From Herbidospora cretacea (GTDB taxonomy: Bacteria; Actinomycetota; Actinomycetes; Streptosporangiales; Streptosporangiaceae): 64,000 bases of DNA. The DNA lies in the NCBI RefSeq assembly GCF_001570605.1, contig NZ_BBXG01000019.1:1-64000 (forward strand), read 5' to 3'. The notes under the pieces were generated by a model that worked only from the letters and a program-made list of their open reading frames with translations, did not search any database and had not been told where the DNA came from. This document shows positions 17,279-25,795 of the stretch, piece by piece. Numbering within the stretch: position 1 is the stretch's first letter; the number at the start of each line of letters is the position of its first letter. The position numbers and the translations under genes were made by a program.

Positions 17279-17318
17279 GGAGGGCGGAATCTCCAGGAAA
17301 TCCCAGATTCCACCCTCC
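17279..17318 (-). terminator. Strong hairpin just after the LCP stop codon
   Basis: GGAGGGCGGAATCT (17279-17292) pairs with AGATTCCACCCTCC (17305-17318), 14 pairs with one wobble and a 12-nt loop. It begins 31 nt past the LCP stop. There is no U-tract, as is common for actinomycete terminators; it may instead protect the mRNA 3' end. Confidence 0.55.
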
Positions 17319-17348
17319 GGCAACGGAAAACCCCGTCGAACAGGGGCG

Positions 17349-19295
17349 TCAGGTCGCGCAGATGTCGGTGTTCGCGTCCACCGTCGACTCGTCCTCGGCC
17401 GCCGACAACGGGACCTTGACGCCGCCGAAGTCCTTGCCGATGACCAGCTGGATGACCGGGCCGACGGCCTTCTTCGGCCCGCCCGGCGGCGGGGTGGCCG
17501 CGGTGAACGGCTTGGTGTTGGCCACCGGCAGCAGCGTCGTCGACGGGTCGATCGGCTTCAGCAGGGACGCGATGAGCATCTTCGACCCCTCCCAGCCCTC
17601 GCCCTTGTAGGCGACCGAGCTGGTCTCCTGGTCGCTGCCGTCGGCCTTGCGGCCGTCGCCGATCTGGGTGACCCGGAAGCCCTGCGCGGTCAGCGCCTCG
17701 GCGACCTCGCTGGCCTTGCCGGTGGTGTTGGTGCCGTTCACGACCTGGACCCGGACCTGCGCGGGCTCGGTCGGCTTCGGCGCGGGCGGAGCCGACGGCT
17801 TGGCCTCGCCGCCGCCCTCGCTCGATCCGCCCTCGGCCTGCGGGACGGCCGACGGGGGCGGGCTCGGTGCGGCCGTGGCGACCTCGCTGTCGGTGCGGAT
17901 GGCCGCGAACAGGTTGTCGGCCTGCGGCTGCTTCCACTGCACCCGGTCGGGGTCGGCCACGTAGGCCTCCCAGGGGACCGTGATGGCCTTGAAGCCCTTG
18001 GCGGTCAGCTTCTGGGCGCTGCGCGCGATCTGGATCAGCGTCTCGGTGTTGAGCTGGTCGTCCATCTCGACCGAGCCGGTCGCGGCGCCGACGAACTCGG
18101 CGAGCTTCGGCAGGTCGCTGATCAGGTCGCTGCTGGTGGCCTTCTTCACGACCTGCGAGATGAAGACCTGCTGGCGCTTGATGCGCTCGATGTCGCTGCC
18201 GTTGCCGATCTTGCGGATGCGGACGTAGCCGAGCGCGGCCTCACCCTTCACGACCTGGCGGCCGGCCGGGAGGGTGAGCTTGGAGGCGCGGTCGTTCACG
18301 GCCTGGGGCAGGCAGATCTCGATGCCGCCGAGCGCGTTGACGATGTTCTTGAACCCGGTGAAGTCGACCTTGAGGTAGTGGTCGATGCGGATCTGGGTGA
18401 GCGACTCGATCGTGCGGATCGTGCACACGATGCCGCCCAGGTTGAACGCCGAGTTGATCATGCCGAGCTGGGCCGGCATCGCCTGCTTGGTCTGCACGTT
18501 CTCGCACGACGGGATCTGCACCATCGAGTCACGCGGGAAGCTGATCAGCCGCGCCTGGTCGCGCTGCGGCGAGACGTGGAGCAGCATGATCGTGTCGGTG
18601 CGCTCGCTGTGGTCCTCGCGGGCGGCCTTCTGGCCGTAGCGGGCGTTGTCGCCCTGCCGGGTGTCGGAGCCGACCAGCAGCACGTTGATCGCGCCGGTCT
18701 GGTTCTCCGGACGGTCGGCGCCCAGGGCGTCGTTGACGTTGACCTGGCGGATGTTGCCGAGCGTGCGGCGGTAGACGGTGTAGGCGGTGAGGCTGCCGGC
18801 GACCATCACGGTCGTGAGCACGACGCTGATCCAGCCGAGCGCGCCCAGGCCGGGCTTCTTCCCCCGGCCGCCGCCTCCGGCCTTCGGGGCCTTCTGCGGC
18901 CCGCCGGGCGGAGCGGGCGGAGGGCCGCCGACCGACGCCGCGAGCGGCGGCCCGGGCGGCGAGGACATGGCGGCGGCCGGGACGTGGTGCTGAGGCGGGA
19001 CGGGGACGTCGCCCTCGTCGTCCTCCTCGTCGTTCTTGCGGCGCTTCAGCCAGCGGAACCGGCGCGGCTCCTCGTCGTCGTCGTCCCAGCGGTCGCCGAC
19101 GCCCCAGCGGTGTTCGTCGAAGTCGGGGTCGCCCGCGGTCTCGCGCTGGCGGGAGGCCTGCTCCGGATACATGGGCGGCGGCTCGAAGGCAGGCTGCTGC
19201 TGGGGGCCGCCACCGGGGTCGGCGGCGCCGAAGGACCACGCACCGCTGCCCCAACCTGGCTGGTCGCCGGAGGGGACGTTCCGGTGGTCGCTCAT
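17349..19295 (-). CDS. LytR-CpsA-Psr family ligase with acidic cytoplasmic tail and LytR_C domain
   Basis: The 648-residue protein has a long cytoplasmic N-terminus (1-148) rich in Pro, Gly and Asp/Glu (DDDDEE near 71-76, EEDDEGD near 90), then one membrane helix (about 152-172). The extracellular LCP domain follows (about 200-400: NVLLVGSDTRQGD, RTDTIMLLH, SFPRDSM, INSAFNLGG, ALGYVRIRK, SDIERIKRQQ). A C-terminal LytR_C domain (VQVVNGTNTTGKASEVAEAL) ends it. LCP enzymes attach glycopolymers to peptidoglycan. The ATG at 19295 follows a GGAG 5-6 nt upstream. It is the second LCP gene of the window and is followed by two hairpins. Confidence 0.9.
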   Translation of the reverse strand: MSDHRNVPSGDQPGWGSGAWSFGAADPGGGPQQQPAFEPPPMYPEQASRQRETAGDPDFDEHRWGVGDRWDDDDEEPRRFRWLKRRKNDEEDDEGDVPVPPQHHVPAAAMSSPPGPPLAASVGGPPPAPPGGPQKAPKAGGGGRGKKPGLGALGWISVVLTTVMVAGSLTAYTVYRRTLGNIRQVNVNDALGADRPENQTGAINVLLVGSDTRQGDNARYGQKAAREDHSERTDTIMLLHVSPQRDQARLISFPRDSMVQIPSCENVQTKQAMPAQLGMINSAFNLGGIVCTIRTIESLTQIRIDHYLKVDFTGFKNIVNALGGIEICLPQAVNDRASKLTLPAGRQVVKGEAALGYVRIRKIGNGSDIERIKRQQVFISQVVKKATSSDLISDLPKLAEFVGAATGSVEMDDQLNTETLIQIARSAQKLTAKGFKAITVPWEAYVADPDRVQWKQPQADNLFAAIRTDSEVATAAPSPPPSAVPQAEGGSSEGGGEAKPSAPPAPKPTEPAQVRVQVVNGTNTTGKASEVAEALTAQGFRVTQIGDGRKADGSDQETSSVAYKGEGWEGSKMLIASLLKPIDPSTTLLPVANTKPFTAATPPPGGPKKAVGPVIQLVIGKDFGGVKVPLSAAEDESTVDANTDICAT

Positions 19296-19471
19296 ACCGT
19301 CTCCTCGACTGAAAACGCGTCGAAGGCGGGGGCGTCGTGAATGTTTCGCTCGCTCATTGCGCCTTCGAGATTAGGTCACGATGCGGTCGCCCGGCCCAGC
19401 GATCTCTTATTTGGGCTGGCGGACAGCATACTCATTTAGGGACATTTCACGGTATGCGGTTGTGCTGAGCT

Positions 19472-20854
19472 TTACTTGCATTTCACTGACGTCGCAGATG
19501 AGAGGGCCAGCGCGGCGGCCAGGAACGCCAGGGGGGCGGCGGGCAGAACATACCGGTAGTCGAAGACCGCCGTGGCGGCCGGGACCACCAGGAGCGCCCA
19601 CGCGACCGCCCACGGAATGAGGACGTCCGAACGGCGCACCGCGATGACCGGACAGAGCAGAACGAGCAGGAGCAGCGGCCCCGGTAGTGCCAGCACACTC
19701 TGGTAGTTACGGAGCCAGCCCGCCACAGGTTCGATGACTTGCGTTGATATAGGGCCGTTTTCATAGCGGCGGGCGAGTTCGATCCCAAGCGTGTCCCGGG
19801 TCTGCGGCTCGGCCGGGACCGCCTGCGGGAACTCGTAGGCGGCGTACACCTCGGCGTTGGGGTAGACCGGCCGGCCCGGCTCGAACGCCCTGACCAGATC
19901 CCGCGCGACCACGGCCAGGTAGTCGCCCGGCTGCCTGGTGATGGCGAGCACCGCGAACCGCTGCGCCAGGGCGTCGTTGGCCGCTGTGAACGTCTCTCCC
20001 GGCAGCCTGACCAGGGGAGACGTCTCGTCCCACACGTAGTCCTGGGCGGGCGGCCTCGGGTCGCGGTCGTCGCAGAGCACGGCGAGGTCGGCGGGCGGCT
20101 TCATGACCTGACATTCGGCGAAGGGCATGACGCGGACGTAAAGGAAGGCCCCGTTCGCGCCCACGAGTCCCACCCGGTCGTGGGTGGCGTGGAACCACGC
20201 CGCGTAGGCCACGACCGGCACCAGCGCCCCGACGGCGAAGATCCCCGCGAGCCTGCGGGCGCGCCATCCGTACAGGACCAGGAAGACGACGATCAGCGGC
20301 AGGCCGACGGTCCGGGTGACCGTGGCCGCCGCCAGCAGCAGCCCGATCCCCAGCGCCCGGCGCCAGGTCGGCGGCCGCAGCGCCAGGACGGTGGCCGCGA
20401 CGACGAGGAACAGGAAGAGCGTGTCGGAGACGAGCAGGTGTTCGAGCTGGATCTGGTACGCGTCGAGCAGCACCACCGCCGCCGCGACCACCCCGAGGAC
20501 CTTCCGCCGGATCGCGCCGTAGACCATCGCCGCGACCGCGAGCCCCATCAGGTGCTGGACGACCACCACCAGCCCGAAACTGTGGAAGGGCTCGAACAAC
20601 CGCAGGAAGAACGAATACCCGGCCGGCCGCACGAGATCGGGCCGCGGCCGGATGGCCGTCACGACATAGGTGTAGGTGTCCGGAAACCAGAGCGCGGGCT
20701 GATACCCGATCACCGCCAGCCCCCGCAGCGCCGCCCCGAGCAGGAACACCCCGGCGAACCACCGGTTCTCCCGCACCCAGGCGAGCCCCCGGTCCAGCCG
20801 CGACGGCACCGCTCGCGTCGCCTGGCGCTCCGCGCTCACATCCTCAGCGGTCAC
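19472..20854 (-). CDS. Polytopic GT-C type glycosyltransferase (ArnT/GT39-like)
   Basis: The roughly 460-residue membrane protein has about ten hydrophobic helices. An acidic motif in the first outside loop (LWFPDTYTYV) is typical of polyprenyl-phosphate-sugar-dependent GT-C enzymes. A long extracytoplasmic loop (about 230-370) precedes the last helices. I placed the start at the GTG at 20854 (VTAEDVSAER), because upstream sequence is low-complexity and reaches into the promoter of the divergent gene; the Shine-Dalgarno there is weak. The roughly 176-bp gap on its 3' side towards the LCP gene is relatively AT-rich and holds no gene that I can see. Confidence 0.75.
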   Translation of the reverse strand: MTAEDVSAERQATRAVPSRLDRGLAWVRENRWFAGVFLLGAALRGLAVIGYQPALWFPDTYTYVVTAIRPRPDLVRPAGYSFFLRLFEPFHSFGLVVVVQHLMGLAVAAMVYGAIRRKVLGVVAAAVVLLDAYQIQLEHLLVSDTLFLFLVVAATVLALRPPTWRRALGIGLLLAAATVTRTVGLPLIVVFLVLYGWRARRLAGIFAVGALVPVVAYAAWFHATHDRVGLVGANGAFLYVRVMPFAECQVMKPPADLAVLCDDRDPRPPAQDYVWDETSPLVRLPGETFTAANDALAQRFAVLAITRQPGDYLAVVARDLVRAFEPGRPVYPNAEVYAAYEFPQAVPAEPQTRDTLGIELARRYENGPISTQVIEPVAGWLRNYQSVLALPGPLLLLVLLCPVIAVRRSDVLIPWAVAWALLVVPAATAVFDYRYVLPAAPLAFLAAALALSSATSVKCK

Positions 20855-21035
20855 GCGACCGACCCGACGCCGGGCGGCTGGCGGAGGAGGCGGCCGTGCT
20901 GTCCCGTCCCGGTGAGAACAGCCGACGCTCGGCGGCCCGCCGACGGCGGTGACTTGCGGGGTGGGCGATGGGCGGTCATCGGGCTCCAGGTCAGGGCCGG
21001 TCGTAGGGGCGCGTCGCCCGGCCACGGTACACCGC

Positions 21036-21041
21036 TAGGCT
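21036..21041 (+). promoter_or_regulatory. Minus-10 box of a probable leaderless promoter
   Basis: TAGGCT is followed after 7 nt by the codon ATT (21049), at the distance expected if the first A is both transcription start and start codon. The same box and spacing precede GTG at 52057. No clear minus-35 was recognised. Confidence 0.45.
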
Positions 21042-21048
21042 CTGGCCC

Positions 21049-22881
21049 ATTCGCGCGCTGAGGATCGACCTGTCACCGGGACGGCTGCTGGCCGTCGGGT
21101 CGGCGCTGCCCGCGCTCGCCCTGTCGGGCTGGCTGCTGGCGGGGCTGGCGCTGGTGTTCCTCGGCTGGTTCGGGATCTGGCAGATGGTCCTGCTGGGGGT
21201 CCCGGCGGCGGCGCTGTTCGCGTGGGCGGGGTGGCCCCGCGACGCCGTCGAGGCGAACTGGGCGCAGGCGGGGGCGGTGTTCCTGGTCGCCGTCGCGTCG
21301 GGGGTGTTCAACACCGTCTACGCCTCGCAGCAGTACATCGTCCGGCGCGACCCGGCGACCTACGAGCAGTACGCCATCTGGCTGCAGAGACACGGCGGGC
21401 TGCCCATCCCCGAGAACGCCGCGGCCTTCGGCGGAGGCGACGCGGCGCTCCGGTTCGCCAGCATGGGGTTCTACGCCCACGACGGCGCGGTCGTGCCGCA
21501 GTTCATGCCGGGCGCGCCGATCCTCTACGCCTCCGGGTTCACCCCGGCGATCCTCGGCGCGCTGGCGGTGCTGACCGTCGGGGGAGTGACCGCCCGGCTC
21601 GCCGGGGCGCGGCACGCGTGGATCGGGGCGCTGGCGTTCGCGGTGGCGCTGCCGATCCTCTACACCTCGCGGACCACGTTCAGCGAGATCCCGTCGCTGG
21701 TCCTGCTGTTCGGCGGGATCGCCCTGGTGCTGGCCGGGCGGCGGATGTTCGTGGCCGGGCTGGTGTTCGGGCTGGCGCTGCTGGTCCGGATCGACGGGCT
21801 GCGGGACATCCTGCCCGTGCTGGTCTTCGGGATGGTCGCGGAGCGGAAACTGCTGGCGGGGGTGGTCGCCGGGGGCGGGGTCGGGTTCGGCGCGGGGTTC
21901 GTGCTGTCGCGGCCCTACTTCGACTACCTGAGCGGCTCGCTGCTGCCGCTGCTGGCGATCTGCGCGGTCGTGCTGGTGGTGGCGCCGTTCGTGAAACGGG
22001 TCCCGCGCCGGCTGCCCGGCGTGGCGGCGGCGGGAGTGGTGCTCGGGGTGCTGGCCTTCGCGGTCAGGCCGCTGGTGGAGACGGTGCGGCGGCCGGTGAC
22101 CAATCCCGACGACGAGCTCACCGCCCAGCTCATCGCGGCGGTGCAGAAGGCCAACGGGCTGCCGGTCGACCGCACACGTCTCTATTACGAGGACTCGCTC
22201 TACTGGGTCGTCTGGTACGTCGGCCTGCCCGCCCTCCTGCTCGCGGTCTTCGGCGCGTTCACGCTGGCGCGGAAGATGGAGCGGCCGTGGCTGCTGCCGA
22301 CGGCGATCATCCTGTGGACCACCGTGACCACGCTCTACCGCCCGGCCATCACGGCCGACCATCCGTTCGCCGCGCGCAGGCTGGTCCCGGTGATCATCCC
22401 CGGGCTGGTCCTGCTGGCGGCGTGGGGGGCCAGGAAGCTCCCCCTGTGGGCGGCCGCCGGGCTGCTGGTCGTCCCGCCCGTGATCACCTCGATCGGCACC
22501 GCGTTCACCCCGATCGAGCGGGGGGAACTGGCCGCCGTACAGGGGATGTGCGACGCGATCCCGGAGGGCTCGACGGTGCTGATCGTCGAGCGGGTCACCG
22601 GCGACCGGCTCACCCAGGTGGTCAGAGGGCAGTGTGGCTTCCCGACGGCCAGAGTCGCCTACCCCGAGGGGAAGGACGTGCCCCTCGAAGCCGATGTGCG
22701 CAGGATCATCGCGAAAACGCGTGATCCGGTGCTGCTCGCGGCCGAACCCGGGCAGCTCACCGCCTATGGGACACCCCGGCAGGTCATGGCGCTGCGGACC
22801 CGGCAGGACGAGCGTTCTCTGGTCGAAGCCCCTGACGGCACGTGGTCGCTGAGCGTCGACGTCTGGCTCGCCGTGCCGTGA
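21049..22881 (+). CDS. Large polytopic membrane protein, possible GT-C glycosyltransferase; probable ATT start
   Basis: The product is about 610 residues with ten or more hydrophobic helices and a soluble C-terminal region (VLIVERVTGDRL, VLLAAEPGQLTAYG). It has the appearance of a GT-C glycosyltransferase: an early loop with RRDPATYEQYAIW, like the D-containing motif of this class. The reading frame is open from a stop at 21004. The segment before the first GTG (21154) encodes a convincing first helix (IDLSPGRLLAVGSALPALAL), so 21154 is too late. No ATG, GTG or TTG lies in that segment; ATT at 21049 is best placed relative to the promoter. Substrate unknown. Confidence 0.7.
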   Translation: MRALRIDLSPGRLLAVGSALPALALSGWLLAGLALVFLGWFGIWQMVLLGVPAAALFAWAGWPRDAVEANWAQAGAVFLVAVASGVFNTVYASQQYIVRRDPATYEQYAIWLQRHGGLPIPENAAAFGGGDAALRFASMGFYAHDGAVVPQFMPGAPILYASGFTPAILGALAVLTVGGVTARLAGARHAWIGALAFAVALPILYTSRTTFSEIPSLVLLFGGIALVLAGRRMFVAGLVFGLALLVRIDGLRDILPVLVFGMVAERKLLAGVVAGGGVGFGAGFVLSRPYFDYLSGSLLPLLAICAVVLVVAPFVKRVPRRLPGVAAAGVVLGVLAFAVRPLVETVRRPVTNPDDELTAQLIAAVQKANGLPVDRTRLYYEDSLYWVVWYVGLPALLLAVFGAFTLARKMERPWLLPTAIILWTTVTTLYRPAITADHPFAARRLVPVIIPGLVLLAAWGARKLPLWAAAGLLVVPPVITSIGTAFTPIERGELAAVQGMCDAIPEGSTVLIVERVTGDRLTQVVRGQCGFPTARVAYPEGKDVPLEADVRRIIAKTRDPVLLAAEPGQLTAYGTPRQVMALRTRQDERSLVEAPDGTWSLSVDVWLAVP

Positions 22882-22950
22882 TGTGCGGTCGGCGTGCGAC
22901 TGGGCAGAGTACCCTCTTCCGACGTGGACATGCCCCCGGAGAGTGGACCA

Positions 22951-23850
22951 GTGGTGAGCGAGAATCCCTACGTCACGATCGTGCTGCCCTGCTACAACGA
23001 GCAGGACCATGTGATCGACGAGGTCGAGCGGATCAGCGCCGCCATGGACTCCTCGGGCTACACCTACGAGCTGGTCGCCGTCGACGACTGCTCGACCGAC
23101 GACACGCTGGAGCGGCTCCGCGAGGCCGCGCCCCGGTTCCCGAACATGCGCATCCGCGCCTTCCACCGCAACGGCGGGTCGGGCACGGTCCGGCGCATCG
23201 GCTCGCAGGAGGCGCGCGGTGAGATCGTCGTCTGGACCGACGCCGACCTGACCTACCCCAACGAGCGCATCCCCGAGCTGGTCCAGATCCTCGAGAAGGA
23301 CCCGACGATCGACCAGGTCGTCGGGGCCCGCACCACCGAGGAGGGCTCCCACAAGCTGCTGCGGGTGCCGGCCAAGTTCGTGATCAGGAAGGTGGCCGAG
23401 CGGCTGGCCGGGCAGAAGATCCCCGACCTCAACTCGGGCCTGCGGGCGTTCCGCAAGTCGGTCGCCAAGCCCTATCTGCGGCTGCTGCCGCCCGGGTTCT
23501 CGTGTGTCACGACGATCACGCTGGCGTTCCTGTCGAACCAGCACGACGTCTACTACCTGCCGATCGACTACGCCAAGCGGGCCGGGAAGTCGAAGTTCAG
23601 CTTCTTCGGCGACGCCTACCGCTACATCCTGCAGGTGCTGCGGATGATCATGTACTTCAACCCGTTGAAAGTGCTCATGCCGCCCGCCCTGTGGCTGGTC
23701 GGGATCGGCCTGGTCAAGGGCGCCTACGACGTCGTCAACTACGGCTTCTACCTGACCAGCAACGCCATCGTGATCTTCCTGTCGGGCATGCTGATCGGCT
23801 CCGTCGCGCTGCTGGCCGACCTGATCGTGCGGTCGCGCGGCAACGAGTGA
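22951..23850 (+). CDS. Family 2 glycosyltransferase (polyprenyl-phosphate sugar synthase-like)
   Basis: The roughly 299-residue protein opens VVSENPYVTIVLPCYNEQDH. It has the DDCSTDDT and TDADLTYP (DXD) motifs of dolichyl-phosphate-mannose-synthase-like GT2 enzymes, a DLNSGLRAFRK acceptor-site segment and two C-terminal membrane helices (about 235-290). It would make a lipid-linked sugar that GT-C enzymes such as the upstream gene could use. The GTG at 22951 has GGAGAG at 22938-22943, 7 nt away. A leaderless alternative is GTG at 22924 behind TACCCT (22910-22915). Confidence 0.85.
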   Translation: MVSENPYVTIVLPCYNEQDHVIDEVERISAAMDSSGYTYELVAVDDCSTDDTLERLREAAPRFPNMRIRAFHRNGGSGTVRRIGSQEARGEIVVWTDADLTYPNERIPELVQILEKDPTIDQVVGARTTEEGSHKLLRVPAKFVIRKVAERLAGQKIPDLNSGLRAFRKSVAKPYLRLLPPGFSCVTTITLAFLSNQHDVYYLPIDYAKRAGKSKFSFFGDAYRYILQVLRMIMYFNPLKVLMPPALWLVGIGLVKGAYDVVNYGFYLTSNAIVIFLSGMLIGSVALLADLIVRSRGNE

Positions 23851-24908
23851 TGAGAGTCGTCATCGTCGGGCCGACCTTCCCCTACAAGGGAGGCGGGGCC
23901 CAGCACACCACCGAACTCGCCCACCGGCTCGCGCGGGCCGGCCACGACGTCGTGATCGAGTCGTGGCTGGCGCAGTATCCGTCGTTCCTCTATCCGGGCG
24001 TGCAGACCATCGACACCCCCGAGGGCGAGCCGTTCCCGGACACCCGGCGGATCCTCGACTGGCGCCGCCCCGACGGGTGGGTCGCCTGCGGCCGCCGCTC
24101 GCGCGACGCCGACCTGGTGATCCTGACGGTCCTGTCACCCGTGCAGGTCCCGCCCTATCTGGGGATCCTGCACGGCCTGCGCAGGCGGACCCGGGTGATC
24201 GCGCTCTGCCATAACGTGCTGCCCCACGAGACCAAGCCCTACGACAAGCCACTGATGAAGGCGCTGCTCAAGAGGGTCGACGGCGTGCTGGTCCACTCGG
24301 AGGCGCAGGGGACGCTGGCGCGGGAGCTCGGCCAGCCGTTCGTCAAGGTCGCGCCCCTGCCACCCCATCTGCCCTCGATCGGGCTCTCCTCCGAGGGCGC
24401 TCTCAGCAGGCGGTTGCTGTTCTTCGGCATCGTCCGCCCCTACAAGGGCCTCGACCTGCTGCTGCGGGCGCTGGCCCAGGTCCCGGACGTGCGGCTGACC
24501 GTGGCCGGGGAGTTCTGGGGCGGCACCGAGACCACGATGGCGCTGATCCACGAGCTCGGCCTGGCCGACCGGGTGGAGCTGCGCCCCGGTTACGTCCCGG
24601 CCGGCGACGTGCCGAAGCTGTTCGCCGAGGCCGACGCCCTCGTGCTGCCCTACCGTTCGGCGACCGCCTCCCAGAACGTCTGGCTCGGCCACGAACACGG
24701 TGTCCCGGTCATCGCCACCCGGGTCGGCGCGCTGGCCGACAATGTGACCGACGATGTCGACGGCCTGCTGGTCGAACCCGGCTCCGCCGACGCCCTCGCC
24801 GCCGCCCTGCGCCGGTTCTACGAACCCGGCACCCCCGAACGCCTCCGGGCCGGGGTCAAGGCGGTCGACCCCGAGCCGTACTGGTCCGCCTACCTGGCCG
24901 CGCTCTGA
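23850..24908 (+). CDS. Family 4 (GT-B) glycosyltransferase
   Basis: The 352-residue protein begins MRVVIVGPTFPYKGGGAQHT with the glycine-rich N-terminal loop of GT4 enzymes. The C-terminal half shows LLFFGIVRPYKGLDLLLRAL, LTVAGEFWG and EADALVLPYRSATASQ. Its ATG shares one base with the TGA of the preceding GT2 gene, and a methyltransferase gene follows 26 bp later, so the genes form an operon. It acts on cytosolic acceptors with an NDP-sugar; which one is unknown. Confidence 0.87.
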   Translation: MRVVIVGPTFPYKGGGAQHTTELAHRLARAGHDVVIESWLAQYPSFLYPGVQTIDTPEGEPFPDTRRILDWRRPDGWVACGRRSRDADLVILTVLSPVQVPPYLGILHGLRRRTRVIALCHNVLPHETKPYDKPLMKALLKRVDGVLVHSEAQGTLARELGQPFVKVAPLPPHLPSIGLSSEGALSRRLLFFGIVRPYKGLDLLLRALAQVPDVRLTVAGEFWGGTETTMALIHELGLADRVELRPGYVPAGDVPKLFAEADALVLPYRSATASQNVWLGHEHGVPVIATRVGALADNVTDDVDGLLVEPGSADALAAALRRFYEPGTPERLRAGVKAVDPEPYWSAYLAAL

Positions 24909-24934
24909 CACTTCAGCACGAGGGAAGGACGCCC

Positions 24935-25795
24935 GTGGGCACCGAACGCGCCGCGCAACTGGAGTACTCCGAGTTCCAGTCGGCGATGCTGGACGAGGCC
25001 AAACGCCGCCGCAAGGCCGCCAAGATCATCGCCGTGCTGGCCCACTTCCTCGGTCGGGCCGAGCGCCCGCTCGAAGGCCTGACCGTGGCCGACATCGGCT
25101 GCTCGGCGGGCTTCATCGCCGACGAGCTCGCCCTGGCCGGGGCCCGGCACACGTTCGGGATCGACATCGACGTGCCGGGCCTGCGCAAGGCCTCGGCCCG
25201 GTTCGGCGAGCGGGTGGCGTTCGTGTGCGGCGACGGGACCCGGCTGCCGTTCCCCGACGGCTCGGTCGACGTCCTGGTCTTCAACCACATCTACGAGCAC
25301 GTCGTCGACCCCGACGCGGTGATCGCCGACATGCACCGGGTGCTGTCCGACGACGGCGTCCTCTACCTGGGCCTGGGCAACAAGCTGGGGATCATGGAAC
25401 CCCACTATAAGCTCCCGTTCCTGTCCTACCTGCCGCCCCGCGCCGCCGACCGCTACGTCCGGGCCTTCGGCCGGGCCGACAACTACTACGAACGCTTCCG
25501 CACGCGCGGCGGCCTGCGCCGCATGCTCGACGACTTCCACGTGTGGGACTACACCTTCCCCGTCCTGGCCACCCCGGAGGCCTTCGCCGGCGGCGAGCTG
25601 TTCGCCGGGGCGGCGGGCAAGGCCGCGAAGGCCACCCTGGAGAAGACGCCCCGCCCCGCGCTGCGCGCGCTCCTGCCGATCGTGCCCACCTATATCTGGG
25701 TCGCGACCAAGACCCCGCGCCGCCCGGCGGGCATCATGCTGCCGCAGCCGCCCGAGGCGGTCCTGACCCGCAGGCAGGCAGCTCCGGCGTCGTGA
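24935..25795 (+). CDS. Class I SAM-dependent methyltransferase
   Basis: The 286-residue protein has motif I VADIGCSAGFIADEL (about 51-65), an acidic motif II (GIDIDVPGL) and the post-I FPDGSVDVLVFNHIYEHV segment of Methyltransf_11 enzymes. The GTG start at 24935 follows GGGAAGGA. It lies within a glycosyltransferase operon and overlaps the next gene by 4 bp (GTGA), so a glycan or lipid-linked intermediate is a plausible substrate. The C-terminal 50 residues are basic and proline-rich. Confidence 0.85.
   Translation: MGTERAAQLEYSEFQSAMLDEAKRRRKAAKIIAVLAHFLGRAERPLEGLTVADIGCSAGFIADELALAGARHTFGIDIDVPGLRKASARFGERVAFVCGDGTRLPFPDGSVDVLVFNHIYEHVVDPDAVIADMHRVLSDDGVLYLGLGNKLGIMEPHYKLPFLSYLPPRAADRYVRAFGRADNYYERFRTRGGLRRMLDDFHVWDYTFPVLATPEAFAGGELFAGAAGKAAKATLEKTPRPALRALLPIVPTYIWVATKTPRRPAGIMLPQPPEAVLTRRQAAPAS

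Noticed and set aside
21073-23544. 823-codon minus-strand open frame
   Set aside because: Antisense to two good membrane/GT genes; sequence is Arg/Asp/His/Gln-rich with no domain.
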